A stretch of 64,000 bases of DNA from Euzebyella marina. GTDB lineage: Bacteria > Bacteroidota > Bacteroidia > Flavobacteriales > Flavobacteriaceae. A model generated the notes under the pieces. It ran no database searches and had not been told where the DNA came from. It was given only the letters and a program-made list of their open reading frames with translations. The position numbers and the translations under genes were made by a program. Positions 46,024-53,980 of this stretch are shown here, one piece after another (the stretch's first letter is position 1; every line of letters starts with the position of its first letter). The DNA lies in contig NZ_JACYFK010000001.1 in the NCBI RefSeq assembly GCF_014855515.1, forward strand, positions 620,001 through 684,000, read 5' to 3'.

Positions 46024-48468
46024 TTATTGGATAACCTCTACATTCAAAGTATGTGAATTGTCCAAATTAGGAATGTAGAGTAATCGATTACAATAATATG
46101 GGTTATTTTCATTTTCTGTATCGGAAACCACTAATTTTTCATTATTCACCATCACCGTTTTTGGCTTTTCATTCAAATGTACCTTTACATTATAGGTGAT
46201 GTCACTTGTATCAAACTTACCTTCGGAAGGGTCAATTTGAATAACTGTACGGTCTTGCTTACTTTCTGCTTTAATTAAAGTAGTGGCAAAATCACCTTCG
46301 GTATATTTCATGCTTTTTCCATCGTCATGATAAAGCTCGAAAGCACTATCACCTCCGATAAAAACTTCCAAATCATAAGAGTTGATTTCTTTTTCCCCTA
46401 CATAATTTATCAGTTCTTGTTTTGGCAATATTCCACCAGCTTTAACAAAGAGAGGCATTTTATCCAAAGGGCAGAGAACGCTTATAAACTTTTTGCCCGA
46501 AAAGGTGTTCCCTGTCCAATAATCGACCCAATTGCCTTCGGGCAAATAGACCGTTCTAGTTTGCGCTCCCTTAGTAGTTACAGGGCAGACCATAAGATTG
46601 TCACCAAGCATATACTGGTCGGTAATTTCGTAGACATTGGGGTCCTTTTGGTAATCTAGAACCAAGGCCCTCATGAGGGGTTGGCCTGTTGAATGATTTT
46701 GATACAAAGTACTATATAAATAAGGCATCAACTCATACCTGAGTTCATCGTATTTCTTAAATATGCTTTGCGCTTCTTCCCCGTAGTTCCATGGTTCTTT
46801 ATAGTTGGGGTGCTCCATACCGAACAAATGCGCGATGGGGCTCATTAAACCGAATTGGCACCAACGAATATAAAGTTCAGGGTCGGCGACATGTTCAAAA
46901 CCTCCCATACAATGGGCCCAATTACCCACTCCTGAAAGACCAATATTCAAGCCAGCCTTAATTACGGGTTCAAAATATTGCCATTCACTAGGCCAATCAC
47001 CAGCGAAAATGTAGGGGTAACGCTGAATACCGGCATAACCTTCGCGTGTTTGGTTCATGCCCCTCATCTTGTTATGTTCGGCAAATTTTTCATAGGGTGC
47101 CTTTGCATAAGCAATAGGAAAAAGATTATGCAGCGCATTTATCTCCTTCCCTTGCGGACCAGTTTTTTCGCTTTCATTTGCCTTATGCCCAAAAGCACTG
47201 CCTTCATCGGTCTTCAAGAACATCGCACCTTGATCGGCCACTCTTTTCACGCCGTTCTTCCACCACCAATCAACTGATTTCTCATCAAAGAAATTAACGA
47301 ACTCGCCTAGGTTGTTCGGCTCAGGATAAACGTACCCTTTACGCCGGGCCTCATCGAGCAACCTTAATTCCTTACCATTGTCAAATCTCGGTCGTAAATG
47401 AAGACCTACCATATTAAGATTTAGCGCATAGAGGTCATTGAACATTTCCTCCGGATTTTTAAACGTTTCCCTCCATTCGAATGATGTAGCGCCCGTACCT
47501 CCATTTTCTCCGAAAATTCGCCAAGTTGAATCTAGATGTAATACGTCTAGCGGTATGTTCAAATCCCTAAATTTTTGAGCCAAAGCAACCACATAATCGG
47601 TAGAGGTTTCTTCTTCATGACCCCATGTGCCCCCACTATAAGTACCCACATGCAGCCCCATCGCAAACTTGGGTAACATTGGGGCTTTACCAGTGATGTC
47701 TGTATACGCATCTAAAATAGAACTGAAGTCTGGCCCGTACATAAAATAGTAGTCTAGCTCGCCCCCTTCAGCTGAAAAGGAGTAGGTTTCTGGGTTACTA
47801 TGGCCCATATTCCAATTTGTAGGGTTGGCATTATGAAGAAAAATGCCGTAACCACGGGTACTCATAAAAAAGGGTACGGGTGAATAATTGGCCTGTAACA
47901 CATCATAGGCGCCCACAATATGAGGCCTACCTTGACCGCGGCCAACATTCAGTCGCAGCGCTTTACCCCGTCTATCCAAAAAATCCATCCGTTCTCCAAA
48001 ACCGAAGAAGTGCTCATCAGGAAAAAGCTTTTTTGTGACGTTCACCGTGTCTTTATTCTTAGAGGAACCGAAGATTTTGTCTTGTTCCGCTTCGCTGGTC
48101 AAAACCTTGCCTTCTTTGTCACTAATAGTTACGAAAAAGGGGGTTTTATGTACTAAAATGTTTAAACTATCAGTGCTATAACTGATAGTCGCTTCTGATT
48201 CTTTGGCAGTATATATGACTTCGGGCCAGTCGTACTTCACCACCATCCATGGTTCATTCTCGGAGAAATCACCATCCCAACTTGACCTTATTCTGACCAA
48301 ACTTGGGGTACAAAATTCTAACTGTACTTTAGCTTCATCCGTGGCGAAGACTATCTTATTCCCATTTTCGGAATCAACCTTCTGAAAATTCCCCAAGCCC
48401 GTTTGGGCGTGGGCTTGAACGATGTTCATTAAAAGGGCCATAAAAAGACCCAATCGTAACATTCTCAT
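46024..48468 (-). CDS. GH31 alpha-glycosidase
   Basis: An 814-residue secreted protein (signal peptide about 1-21). An N-terminal beta-sandwich precedes the barrel; FLKTDEG carries the likely nucleophile Asp, and YIFAGDWPSEW the likely acid/base Asp. NWAHCMGGFE replaces the usual WxHDIGGF, so a conserved Asp is Cys. The family includes alpha-glucosidases, alpha-xylosidases and alpha-galactosidases; the substrate here is unclear, perhaps an alpha-linked side chain of pectin or hemicellulose. It is divergent from GH106, and its promoter carries the candidate GntR site. Confidence 0.88.
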   Translation of the reverse strand: MRMLRLGLFMALLMNIVQAHAQTGLGNFQKVDSENGNKIVFATDEAKVQLEFCTPSLVRIRSSWDGDFSENEPWMVVKYDWPEVIYTAKESEATISYSTDSLNILVHKTPFFVTISDKEGKVLTSEAEQDKIFGSSKNKDTVNVTKKLFPDEHFFGFGERMDFLDRRGKALRLNVGRGQGRPHIVGAYDVLQANYSPVPFFMSTRGYGIFLHNANPTNWNMGHSNPETYSFSAEGGELDYYFMYGPDFSSILDAYTDITGKAPMLPKFAMGLHVGTYSGGTWGHEEETSTDYVVALAQKFRDLNIPLDVLHLDSTWRIFGENGGTGATSFEWRETFKNPEEMFNDLYALNLNMVGLHLRPRFDNGKELRLLDEARRKGYVYPEPNNLGEFVNFFDEKSVDWWWKNGVKRVADQGAMFLKTDEGSAFGHKANESEKTGPQGKEINALHNLFPIAYAKAPYEKFAEHNKMRGMNQTREGYAGIQRYPYIFAGDWPSEWQYFEPVIKAGLNIGLSGVGNWAHCMGGFEHVADPELYIRWCQFGLMSPIAHLFGMEHPNYKEPWNYGEEAQSIFKKYDELRYELMPYLYSTLYQNHSTGQPLMRALVLDYQKDPNVYEITDQYMLGDNLMVCPVTTKGAQTRTVYLPEGNWVDYWTGNTFSGKKFISVLCPLDKMPLFVKAGGILPKQELINYVGEKEINSYDLEVFIGGDSAFELYHDDGKSMKYTEGDFATTLIKAESKQDRTVIQIDPSEGKFDTSDITYNVKVHLNEKPKTVMVNNEKLVVSDTENENNPYYCNRLLYIPNLDNSHTLNVEVIQ
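46080..46091. promoter_or_regulatory. Intragenic LacI-type operator upstream of GH105
   Basis: A perfect GTAATCGATTAC inside the 3' end of GH31, encoding part of NNPYYCNRLLYIP, and 89 bp upstream of the GH105 start. The other sites at GH28 and kduI are also just upstream of start codons, which supports function despite the coding location. Confidence 0.55.
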
Positions 48469-48590
48469 ATAACTGTTTTACTACATTACCGATGTTCCCG
48501 CATCTTCATTGAAATCTAAAAAGCTCAAAAACCGAGCTCATCAAATTTGTAGTCTTGTAGAAATCCTTTGTATATTTTCAAATCGAAATT

Positions 48591-48598
48591 CAAAAATA
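48591..48598 (-). promoter_or_regulatory. -7 element (TATTTTTG) of GH31-GH105
   Basis: Exact match to TAnnTTTG on the minus strand, 122 bp upstream of the GH31 start. It has no TTG at the -33 position, and the candidate GntR site ends 21 nt upstream, as at rhaD. Confidence 0.6.
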
Positions 48599-48619
48599 GC
48601 AATAGAACAAGGGTGCGGC

Positions 48620-48669
48620 ATCCTGTAGTATACTGCCCTATTTTAGGGGCTTGCAGTACAGCACAGGAT
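48620..48669. promoter_or_regulatory. Paired candidate GntR operators between GH31 and GH106
   Basis: GCAGTATACTACAGGAT (minus strand, 48636-48620) and GCAGTACAGCACAGGAT (plus strand, 48653-48669) form an inverted pair, 14 of 17 positions identical. Each arm points to its own gene and ends 21 nt before a -7 element (48591-48598 for GH31, 48691-48698 for GH106). The 16 nt between them also contain CCCTA/TAGGG symmetry. Confidence 0.72.
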
Positions 48670-48690
48670 GGTGGTGAAAAATACCGGTCT

Positions 48691-48698
48691 TATTTTAG
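48691..48698 (+). promoter_or_regulatory. -7-like element (TATTTTAG) of GH106-GH105
   Basis: One mismatch from TAnnTTTG, 34 bp upstream of the GH106 start and 21 nt downstream of the candidate GntR site. No TTG is found at -33. Confidence 0.55.
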
Positions 48699-48732
48699 GG
48701 CACTCTCATTTATCAAATAGCGGGAAAACACC

Positions 48733-51480
48733 ATGCAAGAACATAAATTGAACAGATTATTTGCGCAATCGATTACTTTATTTGGATGTATACTATTCAT
48801 GTCTTCCTCCGCCATTGCCCAAAATCAATCTACAGAACCGTGGCCCGAGCTTACCCGAACACACAAACCTTGGACTCGCTGGTGGTGGATGGGCAATGCA
48901 GTTGATGAACCCAATATTAAAGCCCAACTCGAAGAAATGTCAAAGGCCGGGCTAGGCGGGGTGGAAATTCAGCCTATTTACGGAGTCAAAGGGGAAGAAA
49001 AAAACTATTTGAAGTATCTGTCTTCCGAATGGTTAAACGCCCTGGATTACACCATCAAAACTGCAGGAGAGAACAACATGGGAGTGGATATGACGCTTGG
49101 TACTGGATGGCCCTATGGCGGCCCTCAAGTAACGCAAGAAGACGCAGCGACCAAATTAATTATCGACACCTTGCATCTTTCTAAAGGTGAAAAAATCGAT
49201 ATGGAACTTCTTCCCAAAAATGAAAAAGATAGAGGTGCCTCTCGTCCCATTGAAATCTTAGCTTTTGATAATTCGGGCCATTATGAAAATCTGACATCCT
49301 TGGCTAAAGACGGCCATTTGAAATGGAAAACCAAACGCAAGGATTACAAGCTTTACCTGTTCTACGAAGCAAAAACGGGGCAACAAGTAAAGCGTGCCGC
49401 CCCTGGTGGAGCTGGCTTGACCGTAGACCACTACTCAAAATTGGCCTTTCAAAATTATGTGAAACCTTTTAATGAAGCTTTCTCAACGCATGGCAAAAAC
49501 CTTCGCACCATTTTCAATGATAGTTATGAGGTGTATGGTACCGATTTTACTCCTAGATTTTTTAAGGAGTTTCAAGAACGTAGAGGCTACGATTTAAGAC
49601 CTTATATTCAGCAACTTTTGAGTGGTAATAACGAAACCGCGAATAGACTGCGTAGCGATTACCGAGAGACATTATCAGACTTACTATTGACGCAATTTGA
49701 CCGGCCATGGACCGAATGGGCCAATGAAAAAGGTTTTCTTACGCGTTTACAGGCTCATGGCTCTCCGGGCAATCTCATCGACATGTACGCGTCGGCCGAT
49801 ATACCCGAATGTGAAACTTTTGGTTCAATGCCCTATGAAATTGAGGGTTTACGAAGGGAGGAAGAAGATATAAGGCAGGGCGATGCTGATGCGGTCATGC
49901 TCAAATTTTCTTCTTCAGCCGCCCACATTTCAGGTAAACAGCTAACCTCGTCAGAAACATTTACCTGGTTACGAGACCATTTTAAAACTGCTTTATCACA
50001 AACTAAACCAGAAGCCGAAGATTTACTTTTAAATGGTATCAACCATATCTTTCTTCACGGTGCTACTTATTCACCAGATCGAGCCGAATGGCCCGGTTGG
50101 AAATTCTATGCCTCGGTCAACTTTAACCCGAATAATACTATTTGGCAAGACGCTTCTGAATTATTCTCTTATATCGCGAACTGCCAAAGTCTTTTACAAT
50201 CGGGGCAACCTGATAATGATGTTTTGCTTTATTGGCCGATACATGATGTTTGGCATGAGTTCCACAACGGGTCCCTCTTTTTTCAATTCAAAATACACTC
50301 GTTAGATGAATGGTTATTGAAAACCCCATTTTACCAAACCAATCAAGAGTTTATAAAAAAAGGGATTTCAACCGATTTTATCAGCGATCGATTTATAGAA
50401 GAAGCTAAAGTCATAAATGGAGAAATCGTGCTTCCAGGAGGAACCTATAAGAGCCTTGTGGTACCTCCTATTGAACATATGCCTTTTGCTACACTCGAAA
50501 AGTTGATTTCGCTAAAAGAAGAAGGGGCCTCGATTATTTTTCAAGATTTGCCGTCGACCGTTCCGGGTTTTTTCGAGTTTGAAAAAAGATGTGAAATGCT
50601 AAAAGCCTTGATGTCCGAAAATAAACTGAAACCAACCACCGATCTTTGGGAAGATTTAAAAATGGCAGGGGTCAAACACGAAAACTTGGTAAAATCAGGA
50701 CTCAAATTTATCAAACGAAAAGTTGAGGGTGAGCAACTGTACTTTTTGGTGAACCATACTGCCCAAAATATTGATGACTACATTCCCATTACAGCGGAGG
50801 CAAAAGAAGTCATTATTCTAGACCCACTTACAAAGACTTTTGGAAAAGCAGCCACTCAAAAGCAAGGTGAACAGACCTTGGTAAAAGTTCAGATACCGTC
50901 AGGGGGGTCGCTATTTTTAAAATCGGGGAAGGAAAGTAATATGCCCACGTGGAATTATTCGAAACCCATCGAAACTGAATATCCGTTAGAAGGCGAATGG
51001 ACTTTGTCATTTATTAGCGGAGGACCGCAGCTGCCCAAGACAACGAAAATTAATCAATTGAAATCATGGACAGTACTCTCAAAGGAAGCCGAGTACTTTT
51101 CTGGTACCGCGAAATATGAGATAGATTTTGAAAACCCCGACGAACAGATAAATCATTGGAGACTTCATCTCGGCGATGTTCGGGAAAGTGCCAAAGTTTG
51201 GCTCAATGAAGAATATTTGGGCGCGCTTTGGTCTAACCCCTTTCAAATAGATATTGACACTCTTAAAAAAGGGAGAAATTCCATTAAGATAGAAGTGACC
51301 AATCTTCCGGCAAATAGAATTCGTGCAAAGGAACTTCGAGGAGAAGAATGGAAAATTTTTCACGAAATCAACATGGTCAACAAAGATTATAAAGAGTTCG
51401 ATGCCACAAAGTGGCAACCAATGCCGTCGGGCCTTTTGAACACACCAACCTTACAACCCTTACAACTCGATAACAACTAA
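48733..51480 (+). CDS. GH106 alpha-L-rhamnosidase
   Basis: A 915-residue secreted protein (signal peptide about 1-30, cleavage after SAIAQ). WTRWWWMGNAVDEPNIKAQ and GLGGVEIQPIYGVKGEE near the N-terminus and VDMTLGTGWPYGGPQV are GH106 signatures. A C-terminal beta-sandwich (about 765-900, WRLHLGDVRESAKVWLNEE) follows. It releases L-rhamnose from rhamnogalacturonan oligosaccharides, which feeds the rha operon. It is 10 bp upstream of a GH105 gene, forming a two-gene unit. Confidence 0.93.
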   Translation: MQEHKLNRLFAQSITLFGCILFMSSSAIAQNQSTEPWPELTRTHKPWTRWWWMGNAVDEPNIKAQLEEMSKAGLGGVEIQPIYGVKGEEKNYLKYLSSEWLNALDYTIKTAGENNMGVDMTLGTGWPYGGPQVTQEDAATKLIIDTLHLSKGEKIDMELLPKNEKDRGASRPIEILAFDNSGHYENLTSLAKDGHLKWKTKRKDYKLYLFYEAKTGQQVKRAAPGGAGLTVDHYSKLAFQNYVKPFNEAFSTHGKNLRTIFNDSYEVYGTDFTPRFFKEFQERRGYDLRPYIQQLLSGNNETANRLRSDYRETLSDLLLTQFDRPWTEWANEKGFLTRLQAHGSPGNLIDMYASADIPECETFGSMPYEIEGLRREEEDIRQGDADAVMLKFSSSAAHISGKQLTSSETFTWLRDHFKTALSQTKPEAEDLLLNGINHIFLHGATYSPDRAEWPGWKFYASVNFNPNNTIWQDASELFSYIANCQSLLQSGQPDNDVLLYWPIHDVWHEFHNGSLFFQFKIHSLDEWLLKTPFYQTNQEFIKKGISTDFISDRFIEEAKVINGEIVLPGGTYKSLVVPPIEHMPFATLEKLISLKEEGASIIFQDLPSTVPGFFEFEKRCEMLKALMSENKLKPTTDLWEDLKMAGVKHENLVKSGLKFIKRKVEGEQLYFLVNHTAQNIDDYIPITAEAKEVIILDPLTKTFGKAATQKQGEQTLVKVQIPSGGSLFLKSGKESNMPTWNYSKPIETEYPLEGEWTLSFISGGPQLPKTTKINQLKSWTVLSKEAEYFSGTAKYEIDFENPDEQINHWRLHLGDVRESAKVWLNEEYLGALWSNPFQIDIDTLKKGRNSIKIEVTNLPANRIRAKELRGEEWKIFHEINMVNKDYKEFDATKWQPMPSGLLNTPTLQPLQLDNN
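48775..48786. promoter_or_regulatory. LacI-type operator inside the 5' end of GH106
   Basis: GCAATCGATTAC, identical to the site at 27085 and one mismatch from the palindrome, begins 42 bp after the GH106 ATG within the signal-peptide codons. If bound, it would act as a transcription roadblock. Chance occurrence cannot be excluded. Confidence 0.45.
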
Positions 51481-51490
51481 CTATAGCATA

Positions 51491-52609
51491 ATGAAAAGAG
51501 TATTATCATCACTACTGGCCTTATTTGCATTAGCAATGGTTCAAGCACAAACTTTTGACCGTGAACAAGTTCTTAAAAACATGGAATTGGCCAATGCCTA
51601 TTTCATGCAAAAATGGCCAGATGTGGGCAAGACCATTGTTACGAACAAAGAACGTCCGAGTAATATATGGACGCGCGCCGTTTACTACGAAGGGCTAATG
51701 GCACTTTACGGAATCTGGCCAAAGGAAGAGTATTACCAATACGCATACGACTGGGCCGAATTTCATAACTGGAGCTTTCGCTATGGCACGGCCAACCGAA
51801 ATGCCGATGATTACTGCGCCGCCCAAACCTACATAGACCTCTATAACCTAGAGCCCGATTCGAAAAAATTAAAGGCCACCAGATCCACGCTAAATATGCT
51901 TTTAAACACCCCGCAAGTTGATGATTGGTGGTGGATAGATGCCATACAAATGGGTATGCCCGTATTTGCCAAAATGGGTGTTCTTGAGAACGACGAGCGG
52001 TACTATGAAAAAATGTATGAAATGTATATGTTCACGAGAAACGAGCATGGCGAGAAAGGGCTTTTTAATGCTGAGGACGGTCTATGGTGGCGTGATGCAG
52101 ATTTTGACCCACCTTATACCGAACCTAACGGTGAAGATTCGTATTGGAGCCGCGGTAACGGATGGGTAATTGGCGCTTTAGCAAAGGTATTGAGCATTAT
52201 ACCGGAAAGCGCTCCTCATAGAGACCAGTACATCGATGACTTTAAAACTATGGCCAAGGCACTGATTCCCATTCAAAGAAAAGACGGTTTTTGGAACGTA
52301 AGCTTGCATGACCCTAAAAACTTTGGTGGCAAAGAACTGTCGGGCACGGCACTTTTCACCTTTGCCATGGCCTACGGCGTAAATAATGAAATTCTGGATA
52401 GGGACACCTACCTGCCGGTCATTAAAAAAGCATGGGAGGCCATGATAAAAGACGGGCTTCACAACAACGGCTTTCTGGGTTATTTACAGTCCACCGGAAA
52501 AGAGCCCAAAGATGGTCAGCCACTATCTTATGACAAGGTACCCGATTTTGAAGATTACGGTCTCGGGTGTTTTCTTTTGGCCGGTAGTGAAATCTATAAA
52601 ATGAAGTAG
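51491..52609 (+). CDS. GH105 unsaturated rhamnogalacturonyl hydrolase (short form)
   Basis: A 372-residue secreted protein (signal peptide about 1-19, VQAQ). RAVYYEGLMALYG, VDDWWWIDAIQMGMPVFAKMG with the likely catalytic Asp, and SYWSRGNGWVIGALAKVL are typical of GH105 rhamnogalacturonyl hydrolases. It would remove unsaturated galacturonate and expose rhamnose for GH106 immediately upstream. It is the second gene of the GH106-GH105 unit. Confidence 0.94.
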   Translation: MKRVLSSLLALFALAMVQAQTFDREQVLKNMELANAYFMQKWPDVGKTIVTNKERPSNIWTRAVYYEGLMALYGIWPKEEYYQYAYDWAEFHNWSFRYGTANRNADDYCAAQTYIDLYNLEPDSKKLKATRSTLNMLLNTPQVDDWWWIDAIQMGMPVFAKMGVLENDERYYEKMYEMYMFTRNEHGEKGLFNAEDGLWWRDADFDPPYTEPNGEDSYWSRGNGWVIGALAKVLSIIPESAPHRDQYIDDFKTMAKALIPIQRKDGFWNVSLHDPKNFGGKELSGTALFTFAMAYGVNNEILDRDTYLPVIKKAWEAMIKDGLHNNGFLGYLQSTGKEPKDGQPLSYDKVPDFEDYGLGCFLLAGSEIYKMK

Positions 52610-52663
52610 AATCTTTGTCCGATTCGAATATTTAAATTTTTGTTATACCCGCCCTTAAAAAAC

Positions 52664-52691
52664 TTGCATTGCTTTTCTAGATGTATTTTTG
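52664..52691 (+). promoter_or_regulatory. Promoter of the MscS gene
   Basis: TTG (52664-52666), 17 nt, then TATTTTTG (52684-52691), an exact TAnnTTTG. It overlaps an in-frame ATG at 52681, so that ATG cannot be the start on this transcript, and the one at 52717 is used. Confidence 0.6.
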
Positions 52692-52716
52692 TTCCCTCAA
52701 GATTAAAATTTTCCTG

Positions 52717-53970
52717 ATGGATAACGGATTACCGCGTTTGCTTTATAAGTATTTTTTGGAAATGGGTATGAACGAAAGTTCTGCCGCCTACCTGAACATG
52801 TTCGTGTTATTATTGGCGGCCCTGATTCTTGCATGGTTTTTAGACATGGTTATCTGGAAGCTTCTGCGTTCCGTTTCTTTAAGGTTGGCCCGAAAATCAA
52901 AGACCAATTTCGATAACTTTTTAGTCGCCAATAAAGTACCCAGATATGTAGCACATATTTTACCCTTGGCCATACTATTTGAAATCGTGCCTTTTGCTAT
53001 GGTCGATTTTGAATATGCAGGCACTATCGTCTTCAAATTGTTGCGCATACTCTTTGTATTTCTAACACTCTTTACCGTCAAAAGCATATTTAGAAGTATC
53101 AACGACTACTTGAAAACAAAGCCTAGGTTTCGTGATAAACCGATGGATAGCTACATACAGGTTTTTATGATTTTCGCCTGGTTTGTAGGTGTGCTCACCA
53201 TTATAGCCATTATAACAGAAGTAGAGTTTATCAAATTCTTCACCGCATTGGGTGCGGGTTCTGCTGTTATACTTTTAATTTTTAAAGATTCCATTCTTGG
53301 TTTGGTGGCGAGTATACAAGTTAGTATCAATGATATGGTTCGAATCGGCGACTGGATTACTTTTGAAAAATATGGGGCCGACGGAGATGTAATTGAAATA
53401 ACCCTTGCTACGGTAAAGGTTCAAAATTTCGACAAGACTATAACCACCATTCCTACCTATTCATTGATATCGGATTCGTTCAAAAATTGGCGCGGCATGC
53501 AAGAATCGGGAGGCAGGCGAATTAAGAGGGCCCTGATCATCAGCCAGAAAAGCATTCGCTTCTTAACTAGTGAAGACATAGAAGCCTTGAAGAAGATTCA
53601 ACTTATAGAACCCTACCTCAACACCCGAAGTGAACAGATAAACGCGCACAACGATTCGAACAACATCGACAAAAGCTTGGCAATCAACGGAAGAACTCTT
53701 ACCAACATTGGTGTTTTTAGAAAGTATGTAAATGACTATCTTCAAAACCACCCGGCGGTCAACAAAGGCATGACCCTTATGGTGCGCCAATTGGCACCTA
53801 CGACACAGGGTATTCCTTTAGAAATATATGTCTTTAGCAGCGACAAACGCTGGGAGAATTATGAATACATTATGGCCGATATTTTTGATCATTTGATGTC
53901 TGCACTGCCATTTTTCGATTTAGAACTGTATGAGTTTCCGCTCTCATTTCCACCTATACCACAAACTTGA
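52717..53970 (+). CDS. MscS-family mechanosensitive channel
   Basis: A 417-residue inner-membrane protein. The start at 52717 is preferred since the promoter covers the earlier ATG at 52681. Several membrane helices occupy residues about 15-185. The pore helix and MscS beta domain are seen in ALGAGSAVILLIFKDSILGL and VRIGDWITFEKYGADGDV (VEI-type motif follows). It releases solutes in hypo-osmotic stress; the length and form resemble YbdG-type members. It is not a carbohydrate gene but lies between GH105 and the esterase-GH43 gene. Confidence 0.92.
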   Translation: MDNGLPRLLYKYFLEMGMNESSAAYLNMFVLLLAALILAWFLDMVIWKLLRSVSLRLARKSKTNFDNFLVANKVPRYVAHILPLAILFEIVPFAMVDFEYAGTIVFKLLRILFVFLTLFTVKSIFRSINDYLKTKPRFRDKPMDSYIQVFMIFAWFVGVLTIIAIITEVEFIKFFTALGAGSAVILLIFKDSILGLVASIQVSINDMVRIGDWITFEKYGADGDVIEITLATVKVQNFDKTITTIPTYSLISDSFKNWRGMQESGGRRIKRALIISQKSIRFLTSEDIEALKKIQLIEPYLNTRSEQINAHNDSNNIDKSLAINGRTLTNIGVFRKYVNDYLQNHPAVNKGMTLMVRQLAPTTQGIPLEIYVFSSDKRWENYEYIMADIFDHLMSALPFFDLELYEFPLSFPPIPQT

Positions 53971-53980
53971 ACCGAGAACT

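Noticed and set aside
52681-52716. Upstream ATG as the MscS start
   Set aside because: It lies within the predicted -7 element, and the added residues resemble no MscS N-terminus.
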